DNA from: Fundidesulfovibrio agrisoli
GTDB taxonomy: Bacteria; Desulfobacterota; Desulfovibrionia; Desulfovibrionales; Desulfovibrionaceae
Length of the DNA: 60,605 nt
Direction of reading: 5' to 3'
NCBI RefSeq assembly: GCF_022808715.1
Contig: NZ_JAKZKX010000013.1
Span: 43,007 to 103,611 of the forward strand
Shown here piece by piece: positions 27,619-35,725 of this stretch (the first letter of the stretch is position 1; each line of letters begins with the position of its first letter). The notes beneath the pieces were generated by a model that worked only from the letters and a program-made list of their open reading frames with translations, had not been told where the DNA came from and did not search any database. The position numbers and the translations under genes were made by a program.

Positions 27619-28467
27619 TTACGCCCGCGCGCGCCAGGGGGTCTCCCCCTGGCCTCCGCCGGTCAGGGCGCGCAGGCGGCGCACCAGGCGGGCGGCGAAG
27701 GGCTCGCGCTCCACGAGTCCGGCAAGGTCGGCGCGGCTCTCGATGCCGTGGGCCGCAAGCACGGATTTCCAGGAGCCGGGCTGGTCCCCGGCGAGGTCCT
27801 TGTGGGCGTGCCTGCCGGCAACGGTCAAGAGCGGCATCAACAGCGCCTTGCGCACCCCGGAGGCGGCAAGGCCCGAGGCGATGGCCCGGATGTTCAGCGG
27901 GTCATGTTCGTCGGCGGCCTCCAGCACGCCCAGGCGCGCGCCGGGCAGGCTCAGGCGCAGGGCCTGGGCCAGGTGCCTGTACAGCGACTGGGCGGCGTGG
28001 GTGGTTCCGTGGCCCATGAGCACCACGGCCTCGCTGGGAGCGGGCGGGTCCTGGGCGAGGCTTTCGCGCAGGGCCATGGCCACGTCGGGCGCGTCCAGCG
28101 GGGAGTCGAGCAGCGGCCCGCCGATGGCCACCTCGGCCCCGCAGCAGCCCGCGAGATCCTCCAGGCTCCGGCACATCCGCCCGAACTCCTCCCCGGCGAT
28201 CACATGCAGTGACTGCACGGCCACGCGCAGAGGCCCGAGCCTGGCCTGGGCGTAGAGCCCAGGAAGCATCTCCTCAAGTGGCTGGCCTTGAGCGCCCCTG
28301 GCAGCGGGGTGGTTTCCCGCGCGGGGGGAGGCCGTGTAGGCCAGCAGCACCCTGCGCGCTGGGAACTCGCGCCCCACGCGGGCGGCGAAGGCCTCCAGGG
28401 CGGCGCGGGCGCTCGGATGAGAGGAGCCGTGGGCGGCCAGTATGCACAGCGACGGGTGTTCGTTCAT
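27619..28467 (-). CDS. cbiK: CbiK-type sirohydrochlorin chelatase
   Basis: This 282-residue protein matches the CbiK family of anaerobic chelatases, which insert Co2+ (or Fe2+) into sirohydrochlorin. Visible are AAHGSSHPSAR at the N-terminus, VQSLHVIAGEEF, LMGHGTTHAAQ and LLMPLLTVAGRHAHKDLAGDQPGSW, which carry the metal-handling histidines. No signal peptide is present, so it matches the cytoplasmic rather than the periplasmic Desulfovibrio CbiK form. Iron insertion would yield siroheme for sulfite reductase, linking it to the dsr genes at 56 kb. It is divergent from csoR. The ATG at 28467 has no good ribosome site. Confidence 0.9.
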   Translation of the reverse strand: MNEHPSLCILAAHGSSHPSARAALEAFAARVGREFPARRVLLAYTASPRAGNHPAARGAQGQPLEEMLPGLYAQARLGPLRVAVQSLHVIAGEEFGRMCRSLEDLAGCCGAEVAIGGPLLDSPLDAPDVAMALRESLAQDPPAPSEAVVLMGHGTTHAAQSLYRHLAQALRLSLPGARLGVLEAADEHDPLNIRAIASGLAASGVRKALLMPLLTVAGRHAHKDLAGDQPGSWKSVLAAHGIESRADLAGLVEREPFAARLVRRLRALTGGGQGETPWRARA

Positions 28468-28590
28468 GGCGGGTGAGTGCCTGTAGCAGACTTCCCCCCG
28501 GGAGCCAATGCCCGGGGAGGCAATCCCCTCAGGAGCGAGGCTTTCCCGCCGGTTTAGCGCGCTGCCCGCGCCGTCTTTCATTCCACCCTC

Positions 28591-28636
28591 TTGACAGGAT
28601 ACCCTCAGGGGGTATTTGTATACCCCGTAGGGGTAT
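28591..28636 (+). promoter_or_regulatory. csoR-copA promoter with two CsoR-type operators
   Basis: TTGACA (28591-28596) is followed by two 17-bp dyads: ATACCC-TCAGG-GGGTAT (28599-28615) and ATACCCC-GTA-GGGGTAT (28620-28636). These match the known CsoR operator type (A/T-flanked C-run and G-run). Their centres are 21 bp apart, two helical turns, so two tetramers could bind one face. They cover the spacer and -10 region and would block RNA polymerase when copper is absent. Confidence 0.85.
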
Positions 28637-28657
28637 TCGCAGGTAAGGGGGTGGCGC

Positions 28658-28960
28658 ATGGAATGCGCATCGCATTGTGCTTCCGACAAGAAGATGTCGG
28701 CCCGAGTCAAGCGTATCGCGGGCCAGGTGGCTGGCATCCAGCGCATGCTGGATGAAAAACGCTACTGCGTGGATATTCTCAACCAGATCGCCGCCGTGCG
28801 CTCCGCCCTGGACGCGCTGGGCGTGGAGCTGCTCGGCAGGCACCTGGAAACGTGCGTGCTCGGGCACGGCACCGCCTCCGAGCATGAGGCCGCCCGGCCC
28901 ATGACGCAGCAGGAGATGCTGGCGGAATTCAAAACCGCGTTGTCCCGCTTCCTGAAGTGA
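28658..28960 (+). CDS. csoR: CsoR-family copper-sensing repressor
   Basis: This 100-residue all-helical repressor has the Cu(I) ligand set of CsoR: C37 (RYCVDIL), H62 and C66 (RHLETC). RVKRIAGQVAGIQRMLDEKRYC is the family's DNA-contact and dimer helix. Copper binding releases it from its operators. Two such operators sit just upstream, so it is autoregulated, and it lies 33 bp before copA. The N-terminus has two extra cysteines (MECASHCASD) that are not conserved in the family. Confidence 0.94.
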   Translation: MECASHCASDKKMSARVKRIAGQVAGIQRMLDEKRYCVDILNQIAAVRSALDALGVELLGRHLETCVLGHGTASEHEAARPMTQQEMLAEFKTALSRFLK

Positions 28961-28993
28961 GCGGGAGCACAATCATATACAAGGTCCACCCAG

Positions 28994-31462
28994 ATGGAAA
29001 AACGCACCCTGCCCGTGACGGGCATGCACTGCGCGGCCTGCTCGGGCCGCATCGAGCGCGTTCTGTCCCAGATGCCCGGCGTGGAATCCGCCGTGGTGAA
29101 CCTGGCCGCCGAAACCCTGGACGTCCAGTGGGACCCGGCCCGGACCTCCCTGGAGGCCCTGGCCGCCCGCGTGGCCGAGCTGGGCTTCGGCCTGACCCTG
29201 CCCAGGCCTGCCGCCGCCATTCACCTGGCCATCGGCGGGATGCACTGCGCCTCCTGCTCCAGCCGCATCGAGAAGGTGATCGGCGGCATGGAGGGCGTGG
29301 ACGCCATCCGCGTGAACCTGGCCACGGAGACGGGCGAGCTTGAACTTTCCCCCTCAGGGCCATCCCTGGATATCGTCACCGCCAAGATCGCGGAGCTGGG
29401 CTTCAGCGCCACGCCCCTGGCCGAGGAGGACGATTCCGTCTTCGAGGGCCAGCAGAAGGCCCAGGCCGAACGGCTGGAGGCCCAGCGCCGCGCCCTGGTC
29501 CCCCAGCTTCTGCTGGGGGGGCTCGAACTGCTGGTGGCCATGGGGCCCATGCTGGGGATGGCCCTGCCCGGCTTCCTGGCCCCGGAGCACTCCCCGGCGG
29601 CCTATGCGCTCCTGCAGTTGGCGCTCACGGCCCCGCTCCTGTGGCTTGGGCGGCGCTTCTACCTGGACGGCATCCCGGCCCTGCTGCGCGGCGTACCCAC
29701 CATGGACTCGCTTATCGCCCTGGGCACGGGCGCGGCCTTTCTGGCCTCGCTCTGGAGCACCGTGGAGATCGTCCTGGGCATCGACCCGCACCACGCCGTG
29801 CACGGGCTCTATTACGAGTCCGCCGCGGTGATCGTGGCGCTCATCTCCCTGGGCAAGTATTTCGAGGCCCGCTCACGCTCCAAGACGGCCGAGGCCGTGC
29901 GCGCGCTCATGCGTCTGGCCCCGGAGACGGCCACCCGCATCGGGGCGGACGGATCGCAGACTTCCGTACCTGTGAAGCAGGTGCGCCCCGGCGACACGCT
30001 GTTGGTGCGCCCCGGGGAGCGCGTGCCCGTGGACGGCGAGGTGGTCGAGGGGGCCTCCGAGGTGGACGAGTCCATGCTCACCGGCGAGAGCGCGCCCGTG
30101 GCCAAGAAGCCCGGGGACCAGCTGGCCGCGGGGACCATGAACGCCCTGGGCGCGCTGACCATGCGCGCCCTGAAGGTGGGCCGAGACACCATGCTGGCCA
30201 GGATCATCGCCCTGGTGCGCGACGCCCAGGGCTCCAAGGCGCCCATCGCCAGCCTGGCGGACACGGTGAGCCTCTATTTCGTGCCCATCGTCATGGCTCT
30301 GGCCGTGCTGGCCGGGTTGGCCTGGCTCCTGGCCGGGGAGGGCTGGGCCTTCTCCCTGCGCATCTTCGTGAGCGTGATGGTCATCGCCTGCCCCTGCGCC
30401 ATGGGCCTGGCCACGCCCACCTCCATCATGGTGGGCACGGGCCGGGGCGCGCGCCTGGGAGTGCTCATCAAGAGCGGGCAGGCCCTGCAGGCCGCCAGCG
30501 AGGTGGGGGCCGTGGTCATGGACAAGACCGGCACCCTGACCCTGGGCAAGCCCGTGCTCACCGACGTGCTGCCCGCGCCCGGCATAGCCGCCGAAATCCT
30601 GCTGGCCCACGCAGCGGCGGTGGAGGCCCTCTCGGCCCACCCGCTGGGGTTGGCCGTGGTTCAGGCCGCGCAGGCGCGCGGGTTGGAGCTGCCTTTCGCC
30701 ACCGACGCGAAGGCCATGCCCGGCAGCGGCGTGGCCGGTAGCGTCGGCGGCAGGCCGGTGCTGGCCGGGCGGCCCGGCTGGCTGGCGGAGCAGGGCGTGG
30801 ATATCCCGCCCGCCATGCTTGCCGAAGGCGAGCGGCTCTCGGCCGAGGCCAAGACCCCGCTGTTCGTGGCCGAGGCTGGGAAGCTGCTGGGCATCCTGGC
30901 CGTGGCGGACGCCGTGCGCCCCGAAACCCCGGAGACTGTGCGCCGCCTGCGGGAGATGAACGTGCGGGTTATCATGCTCACCGGCGACAACCAGCGCACC
31001 GCAGACGCCGTGGCCGCACAGGCAGGCGTGGAGGAGGTGGCCGCCGAGGTGCCGCCCGAGGGCAAGGCCGCGCGCGTGGCGGAGTTGCAGGCCCAGGGCC
31101 TCAAGGTGGCCATGGTGGGCGACGGCATCAACGACGCTCCGGCCCTGGCCAGGGCGGACGTGGGCGTCTCCATGGGGACGGGCATCGACGTGGCCATCGA
31201 GACCGGGGACGTGGTGCTCATGCGCGGCGACCTGCGCGGGGTGCTCACGGCCATCGGATTGTCGCGGGCCACCGTGCGCAACATCCGCCAGAACCTGTTC
31301 TGGGCCTTCGCCTACAACGTGCTGGGCATCCCGGTGGCGGCGGGGGTGCTGCACGCCTTCGGCGGGCCGACGCTCTCGCCCATGATCGCGGGCGCGGCCA
31401 TGGCCATGAGTTCGGTGTCGGTGGTGTCGAATGCGCTCAGGCTGCGCTTCTGGAAGGGGTAG
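28994..31462 (+). CDS. copA: Cu(I)-exporting P1B-type ATPase
   Basis: This 822-residue pump exports Cu+ across the inner membrane. Two N-terminal heavy-metal domains carry GMHCAAC (C13, C16) and GMHCASC (C85, C88). The core has LTGESAPV, the CPC transport site (VIACPCAMGLATP, about 462-466), the phosphorylation site DKTGTLTLG, the SAHPLGLAV nucleotide motif and VGDGINDAPALARADVGV. Eight membrane helices are expected and visible as hydrophobic runs. Expression should follow the CsoR operators upstream. Confidence 0.96.
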   Translation: MEKRTLPVTGMHCAACSGRIERVLSQMPGVESAVVNLAAETLDVQWDPARTSLEALAARVAELGFGLTLPRPAAAIHLAIGGMHCASCSSRIEKVIGGMEGVDAIRVNLATETGELELSPSGPSLDIVTAKIAELGFSATPLAEEDDSVFEGQQKAQAERLEAQRRALVPQLLLGGLELLVAMGPMLGMALPGFLAPEHSPAAYALLQLALTAPLLWLGRRFYLDGIPALLRGVPTMDSLIALGTGAAFLASLWSTVEIVLGIDPHHAVHGLYYESAAVIVALISLGKYFEARSRSKTAEAVRALMRLAPETATRIGADGSQTSVPVKQVRPGDTLLVRPGERVPVDGEVVEGASEVDESMLTGESAPVAKKPGDQLAAGTMNALGALTMRALKVGRDTMLARIIALVRDAQGSKAPIASLADTVSLYFVPIVMALAVLAGLAWLLAGEGWAFSLRIFVSVMVIACPCAMGLATPTSIMVGTGRGARLGVLIKSGQALQAASEVGAVVMDKTGTLTLGKPVLTDVLPAPGIAAEILLAHAAAVEALSAHPLGLAVVQAAQARGLELPFATDAKAMPGSGVAGSVGGRPVLAGRPGWLAEQGVDIPPAMLAEGERLSAEAKTPLFVAEAGKLLGILAVADAVRPETPETVRRLREMNVRVIMLTGDNQRTADAVAAQAGVEEVAAEVPPEGKAARVAELQAQGLKVAMVGDGINDAPALARADVGVSMGTGIDVAIETGDVVLMRGDLRGVLTAIGLSRATVRNIRQNLFWAFAYNVLGIPVAAGVLHAFGGPTLSPMIAGAAMAMSSVSVVSNALRLRFWKG

Positions 31463-31475
31463 GGGCCGCTGCATC

Positions 31476-31596
31476 GGCCGTCGGGGCCGCCTGCCCGGCG
31501 CGGCGGCCGTAATCCCAGCTGCCGGGCCTGCGGCCCTCTGGCGAAGCGCCAGCGCGGGATCTCGCCCGCCACGCCGGGCAGGCAGCCCCAACGGCC
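31476..31596. repeat. Long GC-rich inverted repeat after copA
   Basis: The 25-nt arms 31476-31500 and 31572-31596 pair with two mismatches (GGCCGTCGGGGCC... / ...CAGCCCCAACGGCC). The 71-nt interior holds smaller hairpins such as GGCGAAGCGCC. It lies 13 bp after the copA stop and may stabilise or end that mRNA; there is no T-tract. Confidence 0.65.
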
Positions 31597-31635
31597 AAGC
31601 GGTCCTACTGTAGTTTGTTGGGAAAAGACGGGAAA

Positions 31636-31896
31636 TCAGTAGTGGTAGCGGCAGGCCAGGACGATGACCATGTCCTGGGTCACGCTGTAGACGAGGCGGT
31701 GTTCGGCGTCGATCCGGCGGGACCAGCGGCCTGCGAGGTCGAAGCGGAGCTGCTCGGGCTTGCCCAGCCCCTCGAAGGGGGAGCGCTGAATATCCTTGAT
31801 GAGCCTGTTGATCCTGCGGAGCATGGCTTTGTCCGTGGCCTGCCAGTGGAGGTAGTCCTCCCAGGCTTCCGGGGTCCAGGCCACGGCGAGGCTCAT
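31636..31896 (-). CDS. yoeB: YoeB-family mRNA interferase toxin
   Basis: This 86-residue protein has the full YoeB pattern: VAWTPEAWEDYLHWQATDKAMLRRINRLIKDI, GLGKPEQLRFDLAGRWSRRID, EHRLVYSV and the terminal CRYHY, whose His-Tyr end is catalytic. YoeB cleaves mRNA on the ribosome. Its ATG overlaps the antitoxin stop by 4 nt. Length matches E. coli YoeB (84 aa), so it is probably intact. Confidence 0.95.
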   Translation of the reverse strand: MSLAVAWTPEAWEDYLHWQATDKAMLRRINRLIKDIQRSPFEGLGKPEQLRFDLAGRWSRRIDAEHRLVYSVTQDMVIVLACRYHY

Positions 31897-32147
31897 TCCT
31901 CGATCAGCTCCCTGGCCTGGAACTCTCCGGCGGCCTCGCGCGCCATGCTGGCGCGCAGGCGTGCTGCGTTGGCCGGGCTGCGCATCAGGTAGGCGGTCTC
32001 CTCGATGGCGTTCCAGTCGTCCAGGCTGAGCATGACCACGGCCCCGGCCTTGCGTCGGGTGATGATCACGGGCTCGTGCCGGTCGCAGACCTTGTCCATT
32101 GTCTCGGCGAGTTTTTCGCGCGCGGTGCTGTAGGTGATGGCGTCCAT
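31893..32147 (-). CDS. yefM: YefM/Phd-family antitoxin
   Basis: This 84-residue protein (MDAITYSTAREKLAETMDKVC...VVMLSLDDWNAIEETAYLM) is a typical YefM: an N-terminal DNA-binding fold and an acidic C-terminal YoeB-binding tail (AGEFQARELIEE). The start follows GGAGGACACA. It should repress its own promoter through the GTTGTAC dyad upstream. Confidence 0.94.
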   Translation of the reverse strand: MDAITYSTAREKLAETMDKVCDRHEPVIITRRKAGAVVMLSLDDWNAIEETAYLMRSPANAARLRASMAREAAGEFQARELIEE

Positions 32148-32168
32148 TGTGTCCTCCGGCTGAAATGA

Positions 32169-32197
32169 AGTTGTACGAATTCCTGTACAACTGTCAA
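32169..32197 (-). promoter_or_regulatory. yefM-yoeB promoter and operator
   Basis: On the minus strand TTGACA (32192-32197) and TACAAC (32170-32175) are 16 bp apart. A dyad AGTTGTAC-N8-GTACAACT spans 32169-32192 and overlaps both elements. TGTACA-type half-sites are the known YefM recognition core in E. coli, so this is a confident autoregulatory operator. Confidence 0.82.
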
Positions 32198-32224
32198 GGG
32201 GCCGAAAGTCTCGCCCTGCCGGGC

Positions 32225-32288
32225 GCGAAGCGGAGAAGGGATTCAAAAGGGAGGAACTCCCTTTTGCCGCCGGAGGCGTCTTCTTCTG
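32225..32288 (-). repeat. Dispersed 3'-flank element, copy C
   Basis: The minus strand reads GAAGAAGACGCCTCCGGCGG, CAAAAGGGAGTTCCTCCC, then TTTTGAATCCCTTCTCCGC. The hairpin arms are AAAAGGGAG and CTCCCTTTT. It starts within 5 bp of the cupin stop, in the same gene-relative orientation as copies A, B and D. Confidence 0.72.
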
Positions 32289-32292
32289 AAAC

Positions 32293-32658
32293 CTACTCCA
32301 GCCAGATCGGCGCGTCCTGCTTCCTCTCGTCCCCCTGGGCGTCCCCGGTGTTCACCGTGGCCGCCGGCTCCACGAGCATGATGTGCACCTCTTCCGGGGC
32401 GTGGGGGCAGTGCTCCACGCCGCGCGGGATGGCCAGGGCCTGGCCTTCCTCCAGCCAGACGTCTCCGTCGCGGAAGCGGATGCACAGCCTCCCCTTGAGC
32501 ACTACGAACATCTCGTCCTCGTGCTCGTGGGCGTGCCAGACGAAATCGCCCTGGATGCGGGCCAGCTTCACGTAGGTGTCGTTGACCTGCGCGGCCACAC
32601 GGGGCGACCATAGCGCGTCGATGGACGCGGCCGCCGCTTTCAAATCCAGCGCCTTCAT
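32293..32658 (-). CDS. Cupin-domain protein
   Basis: This 121-residue protein is a single cupin barrel: WHAHEHEDEMFVVLKGRLCIRF matches cupin motif 1 (H-x-H-x4-E), and GQALAIPRGVEHCPHA matches motif 2 with its metal-binding histidine. The metal ligands look intact. Such small cupins may bind sugars or act as dioxygenases or isomerases; the substrate is unknown. It follows the GGDEF-TPR gene by 5 bp, so it is co-transcribed. Confidence 0.88.
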   Translation of the reverse strand: MKALDLKAAAASIDALWSPRVAAQVNDTYVKLARIQGDFVWHAHEHEDEMFVVLKGRLCIRFRDGDVWLEEGQALAIPRGVEHCPHAPEEVHIMLVEPAATVNTGDAQGDERKQDAPIWLE

Positions 32659-32663
32659 CGCCG

Positions 32664-35081
32664 CTACCCCCTGCCCAGCGCCTGCTGGGCCTCTTCCTTC
32701 TTGCCCTGCTTCTCCAGCGCCCTGGCCAGCTCCTTCCAGAACTGCTTCTGCTCCGGGCGCAGGGCCGCGCTCTGCCTCGCCAGGGCCTCGGCGATGGCCG
32801 GGTCCTCCCCGGCGTCCAGGTAGAGCTTGGCCAGCAGGTTCATGGAGAAGGCGTCCTTGGGGTCGTGCAGCAGGGCCTGATGCAGGTACTCGCGGCCCTG
32901 CTCGGTGCGGCCAAGGGCCAGGGCCACGCGGGCCAGGTGGCGCATGGCCAGGCCCTTGCCGCCGGGCAGGGCGTTCACCTTCTCGTAGTATTTGCGGGCG
33001 TTGGCCAGCTTGCCGGACTCCTCGGCCATGCGGCCCAGACGCAGCAGGCTGTACACGTCGCCGGGGTTGAGCTTCAGGCAGCGCTGGAAGCACTTGCGGG
33101 CCTGGGCCACCTCGCCCAGGCGGTGGCAGGCGTGGCCCAGGTTGTACAGGGCCATGGCGTTGCGCGGCTCCTTGGCGAGCACGCGCTCGAACTCGGCCTT
33201 GGCCTGGGCCATGCGCCCGAGCCTGGCCAGGCAGATGCCAAGGGAGTTGCGGGCCAGGCGGTTCTCCTCGTCGGCCAGCAGGGCCAGCTTGTACTCCTCC
33301 ACCGCGCCGTAGATGTCGCCCAGGGTGAAGAGCCTGTCCGCGCTGATGGTCAGCGAGATGGTGTCGAACACGGCCAGCTTGTCCCGCCCGGGCAAGAGCA
33401 GGGAGTGGTCCAGGGCCTTGCGGCAGTTCTCCAGCACGTCGGCCTTGCCGAAGTTCAGGAAGGGATAGCCCGCCAGGCCAACGGCCAACTGCAGGCCCAG
33501 GCGCTCCCTGGCGGCCTCCATGAAGGCGGCGAAGCGGGGGCGCAGCTCCAGGGGGTCCACCCCGGGCAGGTAGAGGATGAGGCTGCCGGTGGAGAAGCGC
33601 CCGCCCTGCATCTGCTGGCCGAAGCACTCGCGGCACAGGGCCGTGACCTCCTGCACGCGGGCCTCCGCCGGGGAGGAGCCCGCCAAGGCGCGCTCCTTGC
33701 CGGGTTCGGGCAGGCGCACCAGGGCCAGGCTGAATATGCTCTGGGATTCGCGGGCCTGGGCGATGTGGCGGATGAAGTCGCGGTGGCCCAGCAGGCCGCT
33801 GACCATGTCGCGCTGGGGCTGGGCCGGGGGCTGGTCCTCGGCGGCGAAGCGCTCCTCGCCCTCCTGGGCCATGAGCAGCCGGTCGCCGGGCTCGATGGGC
33901 CAGGAGGCGTCGGTCAGGTGCAGCACCTCCGCGAAGGAGACGTCCTCCTGGGTCTCCATGAGGATGATCTCGCCCTTGACCATGGCCGGGTAGCGCCCGG
34001 AGACCCGCGTCTCGCCGGAGCGGGCCAGCTGGTGCGCGCCCTCGAAGCGCGGGGACCACACCAGGAAGCGCTGGCCCTCCTTGGCGTCCACGGCGCGGCC
34101 CAGGCTCACGGCCAGGCGGCCCAGGGGCAGGCGCTCCAGCACCTGTCCGCCCTCGCGCAGCAGCCGGGCGAAGCTGATGACCTGGTTGCGGCCCAGGTCC
34201 TTGGCGCAGGCCAGGGTCTTGCGGGCCTTCTGGATCAGGATGCGCGCGGCCTCGCCGGTGGGCGCGGCCAACTGTCCGCCGTGCAGGTCCTGCGGGTAGA
34301 GGGCGAAGCCCGCGCTCACGGTCAGGCGGATGCGCTCGCCGTTGACCGGGTATTCGAAGACCTCCTCGGCCACTGCGGCGCGGAAGTTCTCGGCCAGTTC
34401 CTGGCAGCGGGCCGGGGTGCCGCCGGGCAGCAGGACGGCGAACACGTCCTCGCCCAGGCGGGCGCAGAGGCTGTCGCCCGGAGCGGCGGCCGTGAGCAGC
34501 TTGCCCACGGAGGCCAGCAGCTTCTCGCCGAAGAGATGGCCGAAGCCCTGGTTGACCCAGGTGAAGAAGTCCACGTCGAAGAGCACCAGGCCGAAACCGC
34601 CGCGCGCCTCGCCGGGCCCGGCCTCCAGGCAGCTGGCCGAGCCGGGCAGGATGCAGGCCTGCACCAGCTCGATCTCGCGCTCCAGGGCCTGGGTCAGGTG
34701 CTGGCGGTTGGCCAGGCCGGTGACGCCGTCCGTGCGGCAGGCCTTGGCCAGCCGGAGATTCTCCAGGCAGAGCGAGGCCGCCTGGTTGAGCACGGAGAGC
34801 GCCCCCTTGGAGGGCTGCGGCTTCACGCCCCTGGCCATGAACATGCCCATCAGCTCGCCTTCGTGCGTGAGCGGCAGCAGGAGCTTCTGCTCACCCCGCA
34901 GGAATTCCGGCTCGGCGGGGCCGGAGCCGGACCCCGGCGGCGGGAAGTACAGGCTGTAGGACTTGAACCCCACGAAGGCCTGGAGGGCGTCCTTGAGGGC
35001 GTGTTCGCTGCCGATGAGGTCCTGCCGGGTGAGACGGACGCCCGCGAGGGGCTGAGCGGGGATGTTCTGGCGCATGGGCAT
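32664..35081 (-). CDS. Degenerate GGDEF domain with C-terminal TPR array
   Basis: The 805-residue protein opens with a GAF-like region (1-112). A diguanylate-cyclase fold follows (about 115-275; TDGVTGLANRQHL, LFDVDFFTWVNQGFG), but the signature is RLGEDVFAVLLP, so GGDEF has become GEDVF and catalysis is unlikely. A second, weaker nucleotidyl-cyclase-like segment (about 435-560) and 6-7 TPR repeats (about 560-800) complete it. It is probably a c-di-GMP-related scaffold rather than an enzyme. The start at 35081 is the ATG with the conserved N-terminus; the ribosome site is weak. It diverges from the nitroreductase gene. Confidence 0.82.
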   Translation of the reverse strand: MPMRQNIPAQPLAGVRLTRQDLIGSEHALKDALQAFVGFKSYSLYFPPPGSGSGPAEPEFLRGEQKLLLPLTHEGELMGMFMARGVKPQPSKGALSVLNQAASLCLENLRLAKACRTDGVTGLANRQHLTQALEREIELVQACILPGSASCLEAGPGEARGGFGLVLFDVDFFTWVNQGFGHLFGEKLLASVGKLLTAAAPGDSLCARLGEDVFAVLLPGGTPARCQELAENFRAAVAEEVFEYPVNGERIRLTVSAGFALYPQDLHGGQLAAPTGEAARILIQKARKTLACAKDLGRNQVISFARLLREGGQVLERLPLGRLAVSLGRAVDAKEGQRFLVWSPRFEGAHQLARSGETRVSGRYPAMVKGEIILMETQEDVSFAEVLHLTDASWPIEPGDRLLMAQEGEERFAAEDQPPAQPQRDMVSGLLGHRDFIRHIAQARESQSIFSLALVRLPEPGKERALAGSSPAEARVQEVTALCRECFGQQMQGGRFSTGSLILYLPGVDPLELRPRFAAFMEAARERLGLQLAVGLAGYPFLNFGKADVLENCRKALDHSLLLPGRDKLAVFDTISLTISADRLFTLGDIYGAVEEYKLALLADEENRLARNSLGICLARLGRMAQAKAEFERVLAKEPRNAMALYNLGHACHRLGEVAQARKCFQRCLKLNPGDVYSLLRLGRMAEESGKLANARKYYEKVNALPGGKGLAMRHLARVALALGRTEQGREYLHQALLHDPKDAFSMNLLAKLYLDAGEDPAIAEALARQSAALRPEQKQFWKELARALEKQGKKEEAQQALGRG

Positions 35082-35198
35082 ACATATAGGGCCGCCCGGC
35101 CGGTGACAAGCGCGGGCAGCGGGAGAAGGCGGACATGGCGGCGGGACGGCTTGCCCGGTGCCGGGCCATGGGCTATACGGCAGGGCGGAGCATACGCC

Positions 35199-35717
35199 AT
35201 GGAACACAATCCCGTACTCGAAGCCATCCGCGGCCGTCGCAGCATCCGGCGCTACAAGGCCGAAGCCGTGCCGAGGGACGTCCTGCTGGCCGTGCTGGAG
35301 GCAGGGCGCTGGGCCCCCAGCGGGCTCAACAACCAGCCCTGGCGCTTCCTCGTGGTGCAGGCCGGAGACCCCCGGCAGGAGGCCCTGGCCGGGCTCACCA
35401 AGTATTCCCACATCGTGCGCCAGGCCGCCGCGCTGTTCTGCGTCTTTATGGACCGCGAGATCGTCTACAACCGCGCCAAGGACCTGCAGGGCGTCGGGGC
35501 CTGCCTGCAGAACATGCTCCTGGCGGCCCACGCCCAGGGCCTGGGCGCGGTCTGGCTGGGCGAGATCATCAACCAGGAGCCCCGCGTCACCGAGGCCCTG
35601 GGCCTTGACGGGCAGCGCCTGGAGCTCATGGCCGTGCTGGCCGCGGGCTGGCCGGACCAGAAGGGCTCCTCCGACCGCAAACCCCTGGAGCAGCTCCTGC
35701 TGGAGCCTCTCCCCTAA
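35199..35717 (+). CDS. Nitroreductase-family FMN oxidoreductase
   Basis: This 172-residue protein is a compact nitroreductase: AIRGRRSIRRYKAEAVP (FMN phosphate contacts), EAGRWAPSGLNNQPWRF, QNMLLAAHAQGLGAVWLGEI. It would reduce nitro, quinone or flavin substrates using NAD(P)H as an FMN-bound dimer. The start has GGAG about 10 nt upstream. It begins a plus-strand series of redox and housekeeping genes (MBL hydrolase, FMN reductase, comF). Confidence 0.92.
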   Translation: MEHNPVLEAIRGRRSIRRYKAEAVPRDVLLAVLEAGRWAPSGLNNQPWRFLVVQAGDPRQEALAGLTKYSHIVRQAAALFCVFMDREIVYNRAKDLQGVGACLQNMLLAAHAQGLGAVWLGEIINQEPRVTEALGLDGQRLELMAVLAAGWPDQKGSSDRKPLEQLLLEPLP

Positions 35718-35725
35718 GGATATTC

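Noticed and set aside
32865-35198. Long plus-strand extension upstream of the nitroreductase
   Set aside because: It is antisense to the GGDEF-TPR gene; a ribosome site and the conserved N-terminus place the start at 35199.
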